Under the pieces are notes generated by a model. It had not been told where the DNA came from and did not search any database. It saw nothing but the letters and a program-made list of their open reading frames with translations. A stretch of DNA of 64,000 nucleotides. Origin: Rubrobacter marinus (GTDB lineage: Bacteria > Actinomycetota > Rubrobacteria > Rubrobacterales > Rubrobacteraceae). Below, one piece after another: positions 37,866 to 47,484 of the stretch; position 1 is the first letter of the stretch, and each line of letters opens with the position of its first letter. The position numbers were made by a program, and so were the translations under genes. The stretch covers positions 2,480,001 through 2,544,000 of the forward strand of contig NZ_CP045121.1 of assembly GCF_011492965.1 (NCBI RefSeq). The letters are read 5' to 3'.

Positions 37866-39170
37866 TTACGGCTTGAGATTCTCTTCCAGGAGCGTCGTGA
37901 CCTTTCGCCACGAGTCCTCGCAAGCCTCGGCGTTCGCCCTCGCGTCCCCGCCGAACTGCGCCCGTCCCGGGGCGGCCGGCGCGTATGGCGCCCGGATGAG
38001 ATGCCCGGCCCCCGGGTAGACGGCGAGCTCGTCGCCGTGGGGGTGGCCGTGGCGCAGGAGCCTGTCGTAGGCCAGGCGCGAGAAGAGTTCGGAGGGCCAC
38101 AGCGCGTCGTCTTCACCGGCGATCAGGAGCACGGGCCCGTTCGTGCGTTCGACGGGTATCTCCGCCCTCCTGATCGCCCCCTCCCTCGGCCGCGAGCCGT
38201 CGGAGGCATACGGAAGGTGCGGCACGGGCTCTCCCCCCAGGGTCCAGGCGGGCCCGTCGCCCTCGGGCGAGGGGAACGAGACGCCGCTGCCCGCGCAGCT
38301 CACCACGGCCTTCAACTCCGGGTTCGTCGCCCCGAGTAGGAGCGCGAGCTCGCCGCCGCGCGAGTGCCCGACGACGCCGAGGCGGTCCGGGTCCACCCCG
38401 TCTCGTTCACCGAGCCAGCGGACCGCGCGCCCCAGGTACTCCAGCGGTATCCCGGCCAGGTTCTCCGGCAGGGCGCCCGGCGGGATCCCCGCCCCGAAGT
38501 ACTCGCCCCTGAAGTACGCCAGCGCGAGCGCCGCGAAGCCGCGGGAGGCCAGGAGCGCCGCTTCGTACGCCGAGTGCGGGGACAAGCCGCCCTCGAAGCC
38601 TCCCAGGACCAGGACCCCGGGCGCCGGTCGCTCCCCACGCGCGGGCGAGAGGATCCTGCCGAAGAGCCCTTCCGCTCTCACGTCGGCGGCCTCGACGCCG
38701 TCCGCCATCGCGTAGCGTTCGACCTCGGCGCTCAGTTCCAGATCCCCTGCCCTGGCGGTCACCGTTACGGTCGACACGCCCGTGGTCGGGGCGTAGAAGT
38801 CGGCGCCCAGGGCCGACCATATGAGCCCCGTGGGGTCTCCGGTCTCGTAGGAGCCCTCGATCGGGGAGTGCTCGGAGGTGTCGACAATTCCGCCCTCGTT
38901 GGCCTCGAAGACGGCGGTGGAGGACCACTCCCGGAGCATCTCGTCGACGAAGTCGGCGGAGAAGACCGCGCGCTCGCCGGGGGGGAGGCCCTCGAGTCGC
39001 GCGACGAAGGGCTCGTCGGCCCTGACGCGGCGAGGCTGCACGGAGAGCTCGGGGGCGGGAGCCCACCCGCAGGCGAACCCCGCCCCGCCGCAGCCGAGCA
39101 GGGCCGCGCCGGCAACCACGCCCCTCAGAAACTCCCTGCGGCTGGAGAGCCCACCGGTCGTCGGGTCCAC
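37866..39170 (-). CDS. Exported acyl-CoA thioesterase/BAAT-family hydrolase
   Basis: About 434 residues. The N-terminus carries a twin-arginine signal with a lipobox-like end (SSRREFLRGVVAGAALLGC). A beta-sandwich domain follows (about 45-160; ADEPFVARLEGLPPGERAVF, STAVFEANEGGIVDTSEHSP), characteristic of acyl-CoA thioesterase / bile-acid acyltransferase proteins. Then comes an alpha/beta-hydrolase domain with the nucleophile Ser in VVGHSRGGELAL, Asp in IAGEDDALWPS and His in YPGAGHLIRAP. Ser rather than Cys at the nucleophile favours hydrolase over transferase. Start at a GTG behind GGGAGG. Substrate unknown; an external CoA ester seems unlikely, so other acyl esters are possible. Confidence 0.82.
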   Translation of the reverse strand: MDPTTGGLSSRREFLRGVVAGAALLGCGGAGFACGWAPAPELSVQPRRVRADEPFVARLEGLPPGERAVFSADFVDEMLREWSSTAVFEANEGGIVDTSEHSPIEGSYETGDPTGLIWSALGADFYAPTTGVSTVTVTARAGDLELSAEVERYAMADGVEAADVRAEGLFGRILSPARGERPAPGVLVLGGFEGGLSPHSAYEAALLASRGFAALALAYFRGEYFGAGIPPGALPENLAGIPLEYLGRAVRWLGERDGVDPDRLGVVGHSRGGELALLLGATNPELKAVVSCAGSGVSFPSPEGDGPAWTLGGEPVPHLPYASDGSRPREGAIRRAEIPVERTNGPVLLIAGEDDALWPSELFSRLAYDRLLRHGHPHGDELAVYPGAGHLIRAPYAPAAPGRAQFGGDARANAEACEDSWRKVTTLLEENLKP

Positions 39171-39333
39171 GACGCCCTCACCTCCCGTGCCACGGACCGC
39201 GTCGGCCGCGCCTCGCACGGGGCCCGGCGGCCGACCCAAGACCCACCGAATCTATTCTATTGCGGGCCGCGCGGGCGGGGAAGCGAGCGCCGTGCGCCCG
39301 GACCCGATGGACGGATAGCCGGACGCCCCCGGG

Positions 39334-40605
39334 CTACCTGGCGGGCGTTATCTCCTTCTTGCCGACGTAGGGGACGAGGGTTTCGGGGAGCTCGATCGAG
39401 CCGTCCTCCCGCTGGTAGTTCTCCATGAGGGCGATCAGGACGCGGCTGATGGCGAGCGCGGTGCCGTTGAGGGTGTGGAGAAGCTGGGGACGGCCCCCGT
39501 CCTTCCTGTAGCGGATCTTGAGCCGGCGGGCCTGGTAGTCGGTGGTGTTGGAGGTGCTCGTGACCTCGCCGAAGGCGTCCCGGCCGGGCATCCACGCTTC
39601 GAGGTCGTACTTGCGGTAGGCCGCCCCCCCGAGGTCGCCGGTGCAGATGTCCACCACCCGGTACGGGAGGCCGAGGCCCTGGAAGATGCGCTCCTCTATC
39701 CCGACCATCTCCTCGTGTATGGCCTCGGACTGGTCGGGGGTGGAGAAGGCGAACATCTCGACCTTGGTGAACTGGTGGACGCGGTAGAGGCCCCGGCTCG
39801 CCCGGCCGTGGGAGCCCGCCTCCGTGCGGAAGCAGTGGGAGAGGCCGGCGAGGCGGATGGGGAGGTCGTCCTCGTTCAGGATCTCGTCGGCCAGGGACCC
39901 GGCCAGCGTGATCTCGGCGGTCGCGATAAGCGAGAGGTCGCTCTCCTCGACGGAGTAGATCTGGGTCTCCGGCCCGCGCGGGCTGAAGCCGGTCCCCACG
40001 AGCGCGTCGTCGCGCGCAAGGTCCGGCGTGATCGTCGGCTCGTACCCGCGCTCCATGAGGACGTCCATCGCGTAGCGCACGAGCCCGAGCTCGAGGAGCA
40101 CGGCGTCGCCGCGCAGAAAGTAGAACTTGCTCCCCGTCGTCTTGGCGCCCGCGTCGAAGTCTATGATCCCCAGCGCCTCGCCGAGCTCGACGTGGTCCTT
40201 CGGCTCGAAGGAGAACCGGGTCGGCTCGCCGAAGTGCCGGATGGGCACGTTCTCGGAGTCGTCCCGGCCGATGGGGGCGTCGGGGTGGGTCATGTTCGGG
40301 ATCTTGAGCTGCTCCTCCCTGAGCCTCCCCTCGACCTCGGCGAGCTCGCCCTCCTTCAGCGGTACGCGCTCCTTCATCGAGCGCGCCTCCTCCACGAGCC
40401 TCTGCCTGGCCTCGGGGTCGCGCTCCCTGCCCACGCTCCTCGCCAGCTCGTTCTGCCGCTGTTTGAGCTCGTTCAGCTCCTGGATGAGCGCCGATCGCCG
40501 ATCCGCGAGCTCCACGACGAGCCCGACGTCGGCCTCGACGAGGCGGTTCCTGCAGTTCTCGGCGACGGCTTCGGCGTTCTCGCGGATGAATTTGAGATCG
40601 AGCAT
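39334..40605 (-). CDS. serS: SerS, seryl-tRNA synthetase
   Basis: 423 residues. It charges tRNA-Ser. The N-terminal coiled-coil arm (about residues 30-100, rich in E/K/R/L) binds the long variable arm. The class II core has TGSKFYFLRGDAVLLELGL, motif 2 LSHCFRTEAGSHGRASRGLYRVHQFTKVEMF, and motif 3 LNGTALAISRVLIALMENYQ. AFGEVTSTSNTTDYQARR contacts the seryl adenylate. Full-length and intact. It lies downstream of the polyketide cluster on the same strand. Confidence 0.97.
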   Translation of the reverse strand: MLDLKFIRENAEAVAENCRNRLVEADVGLVVELADRRSALIQELNELKQRQNELARSVGRERDPEARQRLVEEARSMKERVPLKEGELAEVEGRLREEQLKIPNMTHPDAPIGRDDSENVPIRHFGEPTRFSFEPKDHVELGEALGIIDFDAGAKTTGSKFYFLRGDAVLLELGLVRYAMDVLMERGYEPTITPDLARDDALVGTGFSPRGPETQIYSVEESDLSLIATAEITLAGSLADEILNEDDLPIRLAGLSHCFRTEAGSHGRASRGLYRVHQFTKVEMFAFSTPDQSEAIHEEMVGIEERIFQGLGLPYRVVDICTGDLGGAAYRKYDLEAWMPGRDAFGEVTSTSNTTDYQARRLKIRYRKDGGRPQLLHTLNGTALAISRVLIALMENYQREDGSIELPETLVPYVGKKEITPAR

Positions 40606-40686
40606 AGTAAGTCTCCTGTGTGCTAGCCGGTCAGGTTGTCGGCGCTCGGTCCCGTCCGGCTTGTTCCCGGCGAGACGGCCGTCCGA

Positions 40687-41208
40687 CTAGCTTACATCAG
40701 CCAGCTCGCGCAGCGCCCGATTCTCCTCCCGGATTCTGACGTAGAGCACCATCGCGTTCAGGACCGTGAACACGAGCGCCGTCGCCCACGCCCCGAAGAT
40801 CAGGGGGAACACGAGTATCTCGACGACGACCACGACGTAGTTCGGATGGCTCACGTAGCGGTACGGGCCCCGGACGACCACCCTCGCCCCCGGCACGACG
40901 AGTATCTTGGTGTTCCAGTAGGGACCGAGCGAGAAGATCGCCCAGTACCGCAAGGGCTGCACGAGCAGAAATAGGGCGAGCGCGAGCGGCCAGAACGACG
41001 GCGGCTCCGGGCCGCGAGCGAGTCCTTCGACCAGCGTCGAGACGAGCCACAACGAGTGCAGCCCGACGATGAGCGGGTAGTGACTCTGCCCCCGCTCGAC
41101 TGCCCCCCGGGCGCGGGCCTTGCGCTCGTTCCGGCGCGCCAGCACGAGCTCCAGGAGGCGCTGCGCGCCGACGGCGGCGACGGCGAGGACGAGCAGGACG
41201 GCGCTCAA
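40687..41208 (-). CDS. ICMT-family membrane methyltransferase (SrsB/BpsB-like)
   Basis: 173 residues with four or five hydrophobic helices. The C-terminal GPYRYVSHPNYVVVVVEIL is the signature of isoprenylcysteine carboxyl methyltransferase-like enzymes, using SAM on lipophilic acceptors in the membrane. It lies directly behind the type III polyketide synthase, as srsB and bpsB do in Streptomyces and Bacillus, where the enzyme O-methylates alkylresorcinols or pyrones. The TTG start at 41208 has no strong ribosome site, so it may be translationally coupled to the upstream gene 21 bases away. Confidence 0.83.
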   Translation of the reverse strand: MSAVLLVLAVAAVGAQRLLELVLARRNERKARARGAVERGQSHYPLIVGLHSLWLVSTLVEGLARGPEPPSFWPLALALFLLVQPLRYWAIFSLGPYWNTKILVVPGARVVVRGPYRYVSHPNYVVVVVEILVFPLIFGAWATALVFTVLNAMVLYVRIREENRALRELADVS

Positions 41209-41229
41209 AGGACTACGAGCTCGCCGCCG

Positions 41230-42294
41230 CTAGCACCTGAAGAACACGTGCTCGGCCGAGAAGCCGGGGCCCATCGCGGAGAGCACCCCGAGGTCGCCCG
41301 GGGAGGCGTCGCCGCTCTCCAGCAGGCGCTCCAGGATAAACAGCACCGTCACGCTGGACATGTTGCCGTGGTAGCGGAGCACCTCCCGGGAGAGGGCGAG
41401 GCCGCCGGGTTCGAGGCCGAAGACCTCCTCGAAGGCGTCGAGGACCTTGGCGCCGCCGGGGTGGGTGACGAAGTGCTCGAGCTCCTCGAAGGCGAGCCCG
41501 ACGGAGCCCAGGGCCTTCTCCAGGTTCTCCGGCATACGGTTGCGCACGAGGTCGGGGACGCTGCGGGAGAGGCGCACCTTGAAGCCGGACTCCACAAGCT
41601 CCCAGCCCATGATGTCCTCGGTGCCGGTCCACGTCGTGCTGTGGCTCCCCAGAAGCTCCGGCCCCGAGCCCCCCCGCTCCGGACCTCCGAGCACCAGGGC
41701 CGCGGCGCCGTCGGCGAAGAGGGCGGTGGAGATAAGCCCCGCCTTGGAGCGGTCGCCCTTCTGGAACGTCAGGCCGCAGAGCTCGACCGCGACGAAGAGG
41801 ATCGGCTTCTCGGGGTAGAGCCGGACGTGGTCCGCGGCCACCGAGAGCCCGCTGGCCCCGGCCGCGCACCCCAGGCCCCAGATCGGCACGCGCCGCGTCT
41901 CCTCGGAGAGGCCGAGCCTCGGGAGAAGCTGCGAGTCTATGGAGGGCGTGGAGAGGCCGGTCGTCGAGACGAAGAAGACCGCCCCCACCTCCGCGGGCTC
42001 GACCCCCGCCCGGTCCAGGGCGCGGCGGGCCGCCTTCTCGGAGAGGTCGAGGGCGTTCTCGACGTACAGAGCGTTCTTCTCGGGGAACGTGTGGTCCTCG
42101 TAGAACCACTCGGGGGGGACGCAGAAGTTGCGCCCCTCGATCTCCACGTGGTCGAAGACCGGCAGCAGGCGCTCGATGTCCCTGTACACCTCGGAGAACA
42201 TCGCCCGCGCCAGGTCCTTGGCCGTCTCCTGGGAGATGCGGTGGCGCGGCACGGACGTCGCCACCGAGAGCACGCGCGGGTTTACGTCCCTCAT
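41230..42294 (-). CDS. Type III polyketide synthase (alkylresorcinol/alkylpyrone type)
   Basis: 354 residues, thiolase fold homodimer. The catalytic triad is clear: Cys143 in [13 protein letters not shown], His278 in VTHPGG and Asn311 in YHGNMSS. GFGPG-like C-terminal loop: [15 protein letters not shown]. The enzyme should extend a fatty acyl starter with malonyl-CoA to tri- or tetraketides. Neighbouring methyltransferase and FAD hydroxylase genes indicate a long-chain phenolic lipid. The ATG lies behind GAGAGGAGAAC and overlaps the nitroreductase stop (ATGA); a longer upstream reading lacks support. Confidence 0.93.
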   Translation of the reverse strand: MRDVNPRVLSVATSVPRHRISQETAKDLARAMFSEVYRDIERLLPVFDHVEIEGRNFCVPPEWFYEDHTFPEKNALYVENALDLSEKAARRALDRAGVEPAEVGAVFFVSTTGLSTPSIDSQLLPRLGLSEETRRVPIWGLGCAAGASGLSVAADHVRLYPEKPILFVAVELCGLTFQKGDRSKAGLISTALFADGAAALVLGGPERGGSGPELLGSHSTTWTGTEDIMGWELVESGFKVRLSRSVPDLVRNRMPENLEKALGSVGLAFEELEHFVTHPGGAKVLDAFEEVFGLEPGGLALSREVLRYHGNMSSVTVLFILERLLESGDASPGDLGVLSAMGPGFSAEHVFFRC

Positions 42295-43112
42295 CGTCCG
42301 TTCTCCTCTCTCTGGGCGTCCGTCCCCTCGGGCTCCGGCTCGGGCGTGGCGCACGAGTTGCGGAAGACGTACTGGGGGAGGCGCTTGCGCTGCGTGCTCG
42401 TCCAGTCGATGGAGGGGCGACGCTTCTCCTCCGGCAGGTAGCCCAGGCGGTAGACGGCCATGAGCTCGAGGTCGTCCGGGACCTCGAGGAGGTTCTGGAT
42501 CCTCCGCCAGCTCTCGGGGACCTCCATCGGGAAGGAGACGAACTGGATGCCCATGCCGAGCTCCGTGGTCATCAGCCAGATGTTCTCGACCGCGGCCCCC
42601 ATCCCGAAGATGGAGTAGAACCCGGAGAGCTCCCCGGGCCGGTACTCCGCCTTGTCCAGCAGGACGGCGAGCAGGAGCGGCGAGCCGGCGACGAGCTTGC
42701 GGTTGTCCTCGCCGAGCGTCTTCGGCACCCCGAGGCGGTTCATGAGGGCCTGGGCGGCCGGCGAGAAGACCTGCCGGGTGAAGGGCTTGAGGACGCTCGG
42801 GAGCTGGTCGAAGTAGATGCCGTCCCGTCGCTCCTCCATCTCCTTCTTGGAGAAGCGGAAGTAGGGGCGGTAGCGCTTGAAGAAGGTCCCGTCGCGGAAG
42901 ACCTGGGTCATGCTCTCGCCGCTCTCCCTGGCGAGAGCCTCGATCTTCTCGCGGTCGTCGACGAGCACGAAGCGCCAGGGCTGGCTGTTGAGGTGCGAGG
43001 GGGCCATGGCGGCGACCTCGACGAGCATCCTCTGGTGCTCGGGGCTTACCGGGTCCGGGAGGAAGGGACCGTTCGTGGTCCTGCGCCTCCGGAGGGCATC
43101 GTAGAGCTCCAT
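42291..43112 (-). CDS. Nitroreductase-family flavoprotein
   Basis: About 273 residues. FMN-binding pattern: [24 protein letters not shown] at the start, [20 protein letters not shown], a mid [25 protein letters not shown], and [18 protein letters not shown]. Such enzymes reduce quinones, enones or nitro groups, or oxidise substrates. Placed between the FAD monooxygenase and the PKS, and overlapping the latter, it may act on a quinone intermediate. Start ATG 43112 behind GAGGAGCC; an in-frame ATG at 43199 inside the monooxygenase end adds 29 residues and is possible. Confidence 0.83.
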   Translation of the reverse strand: MELYDALRRRRTTNGPFLPDPVSPEHQRMLVEVAAMAPSHLNSQPWRFVLVDDREKIEALARESGESMTQVFRDGTFFKRYRPYFRFSKKEMEERRDGIYFDQLPSVLKPFTRQVFSPAAQALMNRLGVPKTLGEDNRKLVAGSPLLLAVLLDKAEYRPGELSGFYSIFGMGAAVENIWLMTTELGMGIQFVSFPMEVPESWRRIQNLLEVPDDLELMAVYRLGYLPEEKRRPSIDWTSTQRKRLPQYVFRNSCATPEPEPEGTDAQREENGR

Positions 43113-43192
43113 GCCTAGTGGCTCCTCGACGGCGGGGGCTCCGCGGGCTCTGCTGACGGAATCATCTTTCGAGTATACAACAGCGTTTTCGC

Positions 43193-44502
43193 TCACCATC
43201 CTCTCTCCACGCCCTTGCGGGCGGCGCCGCGGACGCGCACCGGCCACGCGCCGAAGGCGATCAGGCGCGCCGGCACGTCGCGCAGGACGGGCATGCGCAG
43301 CGCCCGCTTCAGCGAGCGCGGCAGCCGGAAGGGCGCCTCGGGCTCCGGGTCGAGGGCGCCGGCGACCACCCAGCGCTGGGCGAGCTCCTGGGCGAGCTGG
43401 ACGAAGCGGACCGCCGGGGCCCGCCGCCGCTGCACCGCGCGCAGGTGCCGCGTCCCGAGCCGTCCCTCCAGGAGCGGCCCCGAGAGCACGTTCGCCGCGG
43501 AGACGGCGTCCTGGATCGCGAGGTTGATCCCGATGCCCCCCACCGGCGAGACGACGTGCGCGGCGTCCCCGATCACGAGCAGCCCCGGCGCGTACCACCG
43601 CTTGAGCCGGTCGGACTCGACCGAGAGCAGCGAGACCTGCCTCCAGTCCTCCAGCTCGCCCATGCGGCCCGAGAGCTCGGGGCGAGACGGACCACCGCTC
43701 TCCTGAAGGCCCCGATTCCCCGTCCTTGAGGCGATTGAAGCTCCCCTTGGGGATGAGGTAGCCGACCTGCCAGTGGTCGAAGTGGTCCATGAGTACGAGG
43801 AGGCCGCCGCGCCCGCAGCGGAAGATCGCCCCCGCCTCCTCCGGGTCCCCCTCCTCGCGCGGCACGTTGAACCACACGACGTCCATCGGCGGCTCCCCCC
43901 GACGGGCTCCAGCCCGCGAGCTTGCGGATCTTGGAGAAACGGCCGTCCGTCCCCACCACGAGCTCCGCCCGTACCTCGCGCCTCTCGCCGTCCGGCGCGT
44001 CGTAGAACACCCCGCGCGTCGCGCCGCCCTCCTCCACGAGCTCCCTGACGCGGGCCCCCATGACGAGCCGGAAGTTCGGGTAGCGCCGCGCCTCGGCCGC
44101 GACGAACTCCAGGAAACGCGCCTGCGGGAGCATCAGGATGTACGGGTAGCGCGTCTTCAGGCGGGAGAAGTCCGCAAAGGTCTCCCGGTCGGGCCCCGCC
44201 TGCACGATGAAGCGCTTGATCAGGGCGTGGCGCAGCCCTCGCAGCCCGTCGGCGAGCCCGAGGGACTCCAGAACCTCCATCGCCCCCGGGTTGATGGTGT
44301 TCCCCCGGAACTCGCGGTCGAAGTCCCCGTGCGCCTCGAGCACCGTGACCTCGACCCCGCGGCGCGCGAGCAAGAGCGCCAGCATCAGGCCCGCGGGCCC
44401 CCCGCCGACGATGCAACAGCCCGTCCTCTCGCTCCCCCGGGCGCGCACTTTATTCGTAAACTCTTCGGCCTTCAGGGGTGCCACCTCTTCGGAAAACTCC
44501 AC
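43193..44502 (-). CDS. FAD-dependent aromatic monooxygenase, SrsC-like (four apparent 1-base losses)
   Basis: About 437 residues after correction. Group A flavin hydroxylase: dinucleotide fold [39 protein letters not shown], and the FAD-ribityl motif [23 protein letters not shown]. The middle is broken. A GGGGGG run near 43900 and two sites near 43730 and 43690 separate three frames; adding two, one and one bases gives [13 protein letters not shown], then [26 protein letters not shown]. It would hydroxylate the resorcinol ring, as the flavoprotein SrsC does. The annotated start may be some 17 residues too early. Confidence 0.82.
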
Positions 44503-44569
44503 GACAGCCTGAAGTTACCCGGGGAGCGCGCCCCTTAAGGTCAACGGGCTCACACGAGCGCCGCTTCGC

Positions 44570-44878
44570 CTACACACTTTGGGCCAATCCCACGGCATAG
44601 AACATGAGCGACGCGCACGCGAGGGCCGCGTGCCCCCGCGTTCCCGCCCGGACGTAGGGCAGGACGGCGAAGAGCCCGAGGACGGGAAGCAGCGTCCAGC
44701 GGTAGGGCTCCCCCCAGTAGAAGCCGGCCAACACCGCCGCGGCGGCCGAGACGAAGACCGCAAAGAAGAGCGCGTGGTGCAGCCATCGGAACGGCTTCGA
44801 ATCCACGACGCCGAACTGCACCAGCAGCCCGAGGGCGAAGTTCGCTAGAAAAAGCAGCGTCGCGGCGTAGAAGATCAC
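44570..44878 (-). CDS. Small integral membrane protein
   Basis: A 102-residue protein from a GTG start with four hydrophobic helices (AATLLFLANFALGLLVQFG, HALFFAVFVSAAAAVLAGFY, LLPVLGLFAVLPYV, AALACASLMFYAVGLAQ). No catalytic motif and no family recognised. It lies in the same direction between the MFS transporter (7-base gap) and the monooxygenase. It may be part of the phenolic-lipid unit, perhaps as a membrane accessory; this is inference. Confidence 0.65.
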   Translation of the reverse strand: MIFYAATLLFLANFALGLLVQFGVVDSKPFRWLHHALFFAVFVSAAAAVLAGFYWGEPYRWTLLPVLGLFAVLPYVRAGTRGHAALACASLMFYAVGLAQSV

Positions 44879-44885
44879 GGCCGCA

Positions 44886-46109
44886 TTATATTTCGGCCGC
44901 GGACCGAGCCTCCGAGACGGCGCGGTTGCTCAACAGCCCCAGAGCGAGGGCGGCGAGGGCCGCGTAAATCATGACGGCAAGCCAGAAGGGGGCGGTGATC
45001 CCGTACGCCCGGGCGAGGACGCCGCCTGCGAGGGCGCCAAGCGCCTGACCTCCCAGGCCGATCATGCGAAAAGCGCTTCCCACCCTGCCAAGCAGACCGT
45101 TCGGGATCAGGGCCTGGCGCAACGAGATCGTCAGTACGTTCCAGACCATCGCGTGGAAGGCTTCCAGCGCGAGCATCGCTCCGGCGAGGTACGGGTTCGT
45201 GGCGAGTGCAAGCCCCGCGTGGACGACGACCCCGAGCACGAAGATCCCGAAGATAGCCCTGCCCGTCCCCATGAGCCTCCCGACCTTGCCGGCGAGCAAG
45301 CTCCCCGCGACGCCTCCGAAGACGGAGGCCGAGAGGAGCGCGCCGTAGCCGAACTCCCCGAGCCCGAGGACGTCCTGGGCGTAGAGCACCAGCACGGAGA
45401 AGGTTCCCACGAGGGCGAAGCCGCTCGCCCCGAGCATGAGCGCCAGGGTGAGCAAGAGACGGTGTCGGACGAGCCATCCGAGGCCCTCCCCTATCTCGTC
45501 GTAGAGCGTCGTAGGGGAGTCCCCGCCTCTCCACTCCACGCGGAAACTGCCGCGAAGCGCGAGGACGAGGGCGGCGGAGACGGCGAAGGTGCCGGCGTCG
45601 AGCAAGAAGGGGGCGGAGGCGGCGAACGCGAAGAGCGCCCCGCCGAGGAGCGGTCCGGCAGCCTCGTTCGTCACCATCTGTGCAGCGATCAGCTGCCCGT
45701 TAGCCCTCTCCAGCCCCTCCTTTGGGACCATCGCGGGGAGGATCGCGGTGGACGCGTTGTCGAAGAGGGTCTCGGCCACGCCTAGCAGAAAGAAGACCGC
45801 ATAGAGGAGCGGGATGCTCGCCCAACCGAGCAGCACGGCCAGCCCCAGAGCTCCCACTACCGCTGCCCGCAGGCCGTCCACAAGCCCCATGACTAAACGG
45901 CGGTCCAAACGGTCCACGAGCGCTCCGCTAGGCAGGGAGAAGAGCAGCCAGGGCAGGCGCCCGGCGAAGACGACCCCCGAGACCAGGACCGGGTCGCGCG
46001 TGAGGCTCGCGGCGAGCAGGGGCGCGGCGACGAGCGTTACGCCGTCCCCAAGGTTGGAGACCGTGCTCGCCGTCCACAGTTTCCCGTACTCAGCCCCGAG
46101 CCCGAACAA
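44886..46109 (-). CDS. MFS transporter, EntS-like family
   Basis: 407 residues with about 12 membrane helices. The pattern LPWLLFSLPSGALVDRLDRRLVM near residue 55 is the loop 2-3 motif of major-facilitator exporters of the MFS_3/EntS type. EGLERANGQLIAAQMVTNEAAGPLLGG is the characteristic helix 4-5 segment. A central loop (RVEWRGGDSPTTLYDEIG) joins two six-helix halves. It starts at a TTG with a weak ribosome site. As first gene of the polyketide block it may export the product or protect against it; direct evidence is lacking. Confidence 0.85.
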   Translation of the reverse strand: MFGLGAEYGKLWTASTVSNLGDGVTLVAAPLLAASLTRDPVLVSGVVFAGRLPWLLFSLPSGALVDRLDRRLVMGLVDGLRAAVVGALGLAVLLGWASIPLLYAVFFLLGVAETLFDNASTAILPAMVPKEGLERANGQLIAAQMVTNEAAGPLLGGALFAFAASAPFLLDAGTFAVSAALVLALRGSFRVEWRGGDSPTTLYDEIGEGLGWLVRHRLLLTLALMLGASGFALVGTFSVLVLYAQDVLGLGEFGYGALLSASVFGGVAGSLLAGKVGRLMGTGRAIFGIFVLGVVVHAGLALATNPYLAGAMLALEAFHAMVWNVLTISLRQALIPNGLLGRVGSAFRMIGLGGQALGALAGGVLARAYGITAPFWLAVMIYAALAALALGLLSNRAVSEARSAAEI

Positions 46110-46154
46110 GACTTACATCTTAGCCGGGGTCCCGCCGCGGCGGCATTCTTCCTG

Positions 46155-47342
46155 CTACGCCAGGCGAGGAGCGGCGGACGGATGACAGCCCGTGTTCGAG
46201 CTCAACTTCGACACGGCCATCTTGACGGCCCCGGTTTCGTGGCGGATGCTAGGGGCCAGTATCTCCCCGACGGTCCACTTGAGCGGCAGAACGCGCACCC
46301 CGCGTACGGCCATTCGGCCCTCCACAAACGCATCGGTGAACAGGAGGAGCGGCGCGACTTCGGCGTCGAGGATCTCCCGCAGCCTGTAGCATCCGCTCCA
46401 CGCTTGCTTGACGAAGTCCTTCTCGAAGGGGCGTCCGTTGCGCGCAAGCCGGCCCCCGCGGGCCGTCACGTGCCCCGAGTGGCTCTTCGTCTCGACGGAG
46501 AAGAATCCGTTGGGGCCGAGCACAACGTGGTCCACGTTCCCCAAGCCGCGGAGCGGGACGTCGTGGAAGATGTAGAAGCCGTGAGGGAGGAGCTTTTCGA
46601 GCTCCTCCCCCACCCTCTCCTCGGCCCTGCCGCCAGAGACCCAGGTAGTCTCGGCGGCCCGTACCCTGCTTCGAGCGTAGCGCCTCACGCCCTTGAGGTT
46701 GAGCAGAGAAGCTCCCATCTCCGCGACGGTCCACATCGCGACCCGCTTGCGACCCTCGTGAAGGGCGTGCTGACCGGCCATCCGCTTCTCGCGCTCCCGT
46801 TCGGGATCGACCGTGATCGATGGGACGGAGTCCGGTGACCGGCGGGATCTTACGGAGGGTCGAGGAGGAACCGACAGCGCTTCGTTCGCGACGACCTCCG
46901 GCGCGGGCGAGTCCTCGGCGAGTTCGCTGCTCGATCCCGCACGGCTCCAGCCGAGTACGTCCTCGAAACCATCTTCCGGAATGGCGAGGAAGCCGCTCGT
47001 CAGCGAGTAGCGGTGGAAGCCGAGGGCGGGATGGTTCCCGTCGCCGGGGAACCTGTACAGGACCGGCTCCTCGAAGAAGCGTACGTCTTCGATGGAGATC
47101 CGCCAGAGGGGGGTCTTCTTCGAGTACCACCGAGGCACGCCATCAGGGGAGGAGGCGGAGGAGGAGATCCTGGCCTCGGCCGCGAAGCCTTCCCCGGCCA
47201 GGTAGAGGAGGACACGGTCGCCCGCTCTTGCCCGTCGGATCGGGGTCCGGCTGGAAGAGACGCAGAAGGTGTTCGTACGTCGCGCAACGTCGTAGTTGCT
47301 CTTCGCGTGCTCACCGACGAAGGCCATCACCCAGCAGTTCAT
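46155..47342 (-). CDS. EVE-NERD fusion protein, candidate modified-DNA-sensing nuclease
   Basis: 395 residues. The N-terminal 135 residues look like an EVE/PUA-type domain (MNCWVMAFVGEH, FCVSSS, ARAGDRVLLYLAGEGFAAEARISS, PLWRISIEDVRFFEEP). These bind modified bases in DNA or RNA. A polar linker (about 135-245) leads to a NERD domain: RAEERVGEELEKLLPHGFYIFHDVPL, NVDHVVLGPNGFFSVETKSH. The last carries the D-x(n)-E-x-K pattern of restriction-like nucleases. No frameshift. The ATG follows GGGGAGGGGCGGGG. It is transcribed away from fabF and beside the MFS gene, not in a recognisable defence island. Confidence 0.78.
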   Translation of the reverse strand: MNCWVMAFVGEHAKSNYDVARRTNTFCVSSSRTPIRRARAGDRVLLYLAGEGFAAEARISSSASSPDGVPRWYSKKTPLWRISIEDVRFFEEPVLYRFPGDGNHPALGFHRYSLTSGFLAIPEDGFEDVLGWSRAGSSSELAEDSPAPEVVANEALSVPPRPSVRSRRSPDSVPSITVDPEREREKRMAGQHALHEGRKRVAMWTVAEMGASLLNLKGVRRYARSRVRAAETTWVSGGRAEERVGEELEKLLPHGFYIFHDVPLRGLGNVDHVVLGPNGFFSVETKSHSGHVTARGGRLARNGRPFEKDFVKQAWSGCYRLREILDAEVAPLLLFTDAFVEGRMAVRGVRVLPLKWTVGEILAPSIRHETGAVKMAVSKLSSNTGCHPSAAPRLA

Positions 47343-47484
47343 CCCCGCCCCTCCCCATCCAGGTGCTCGTAGATGTTTTATCGGTCGAGGGCGACCCCGG
47401 CTTTAGCGTAGGGAGGGAGTGGTGGTGCTAAGATGTGCGCTCTTAGTGGTTGGGAGCAAGCTTACAGAAGGTTCGGAGGGCGAG

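Noticed and set aside
42291-43886. A 531-residue fused monooxygenase-nitroreductase
   Set aside because: The middle is a frameshifted part of the monooxygenase. The two proteins have their own starts and stops and normal sizes.
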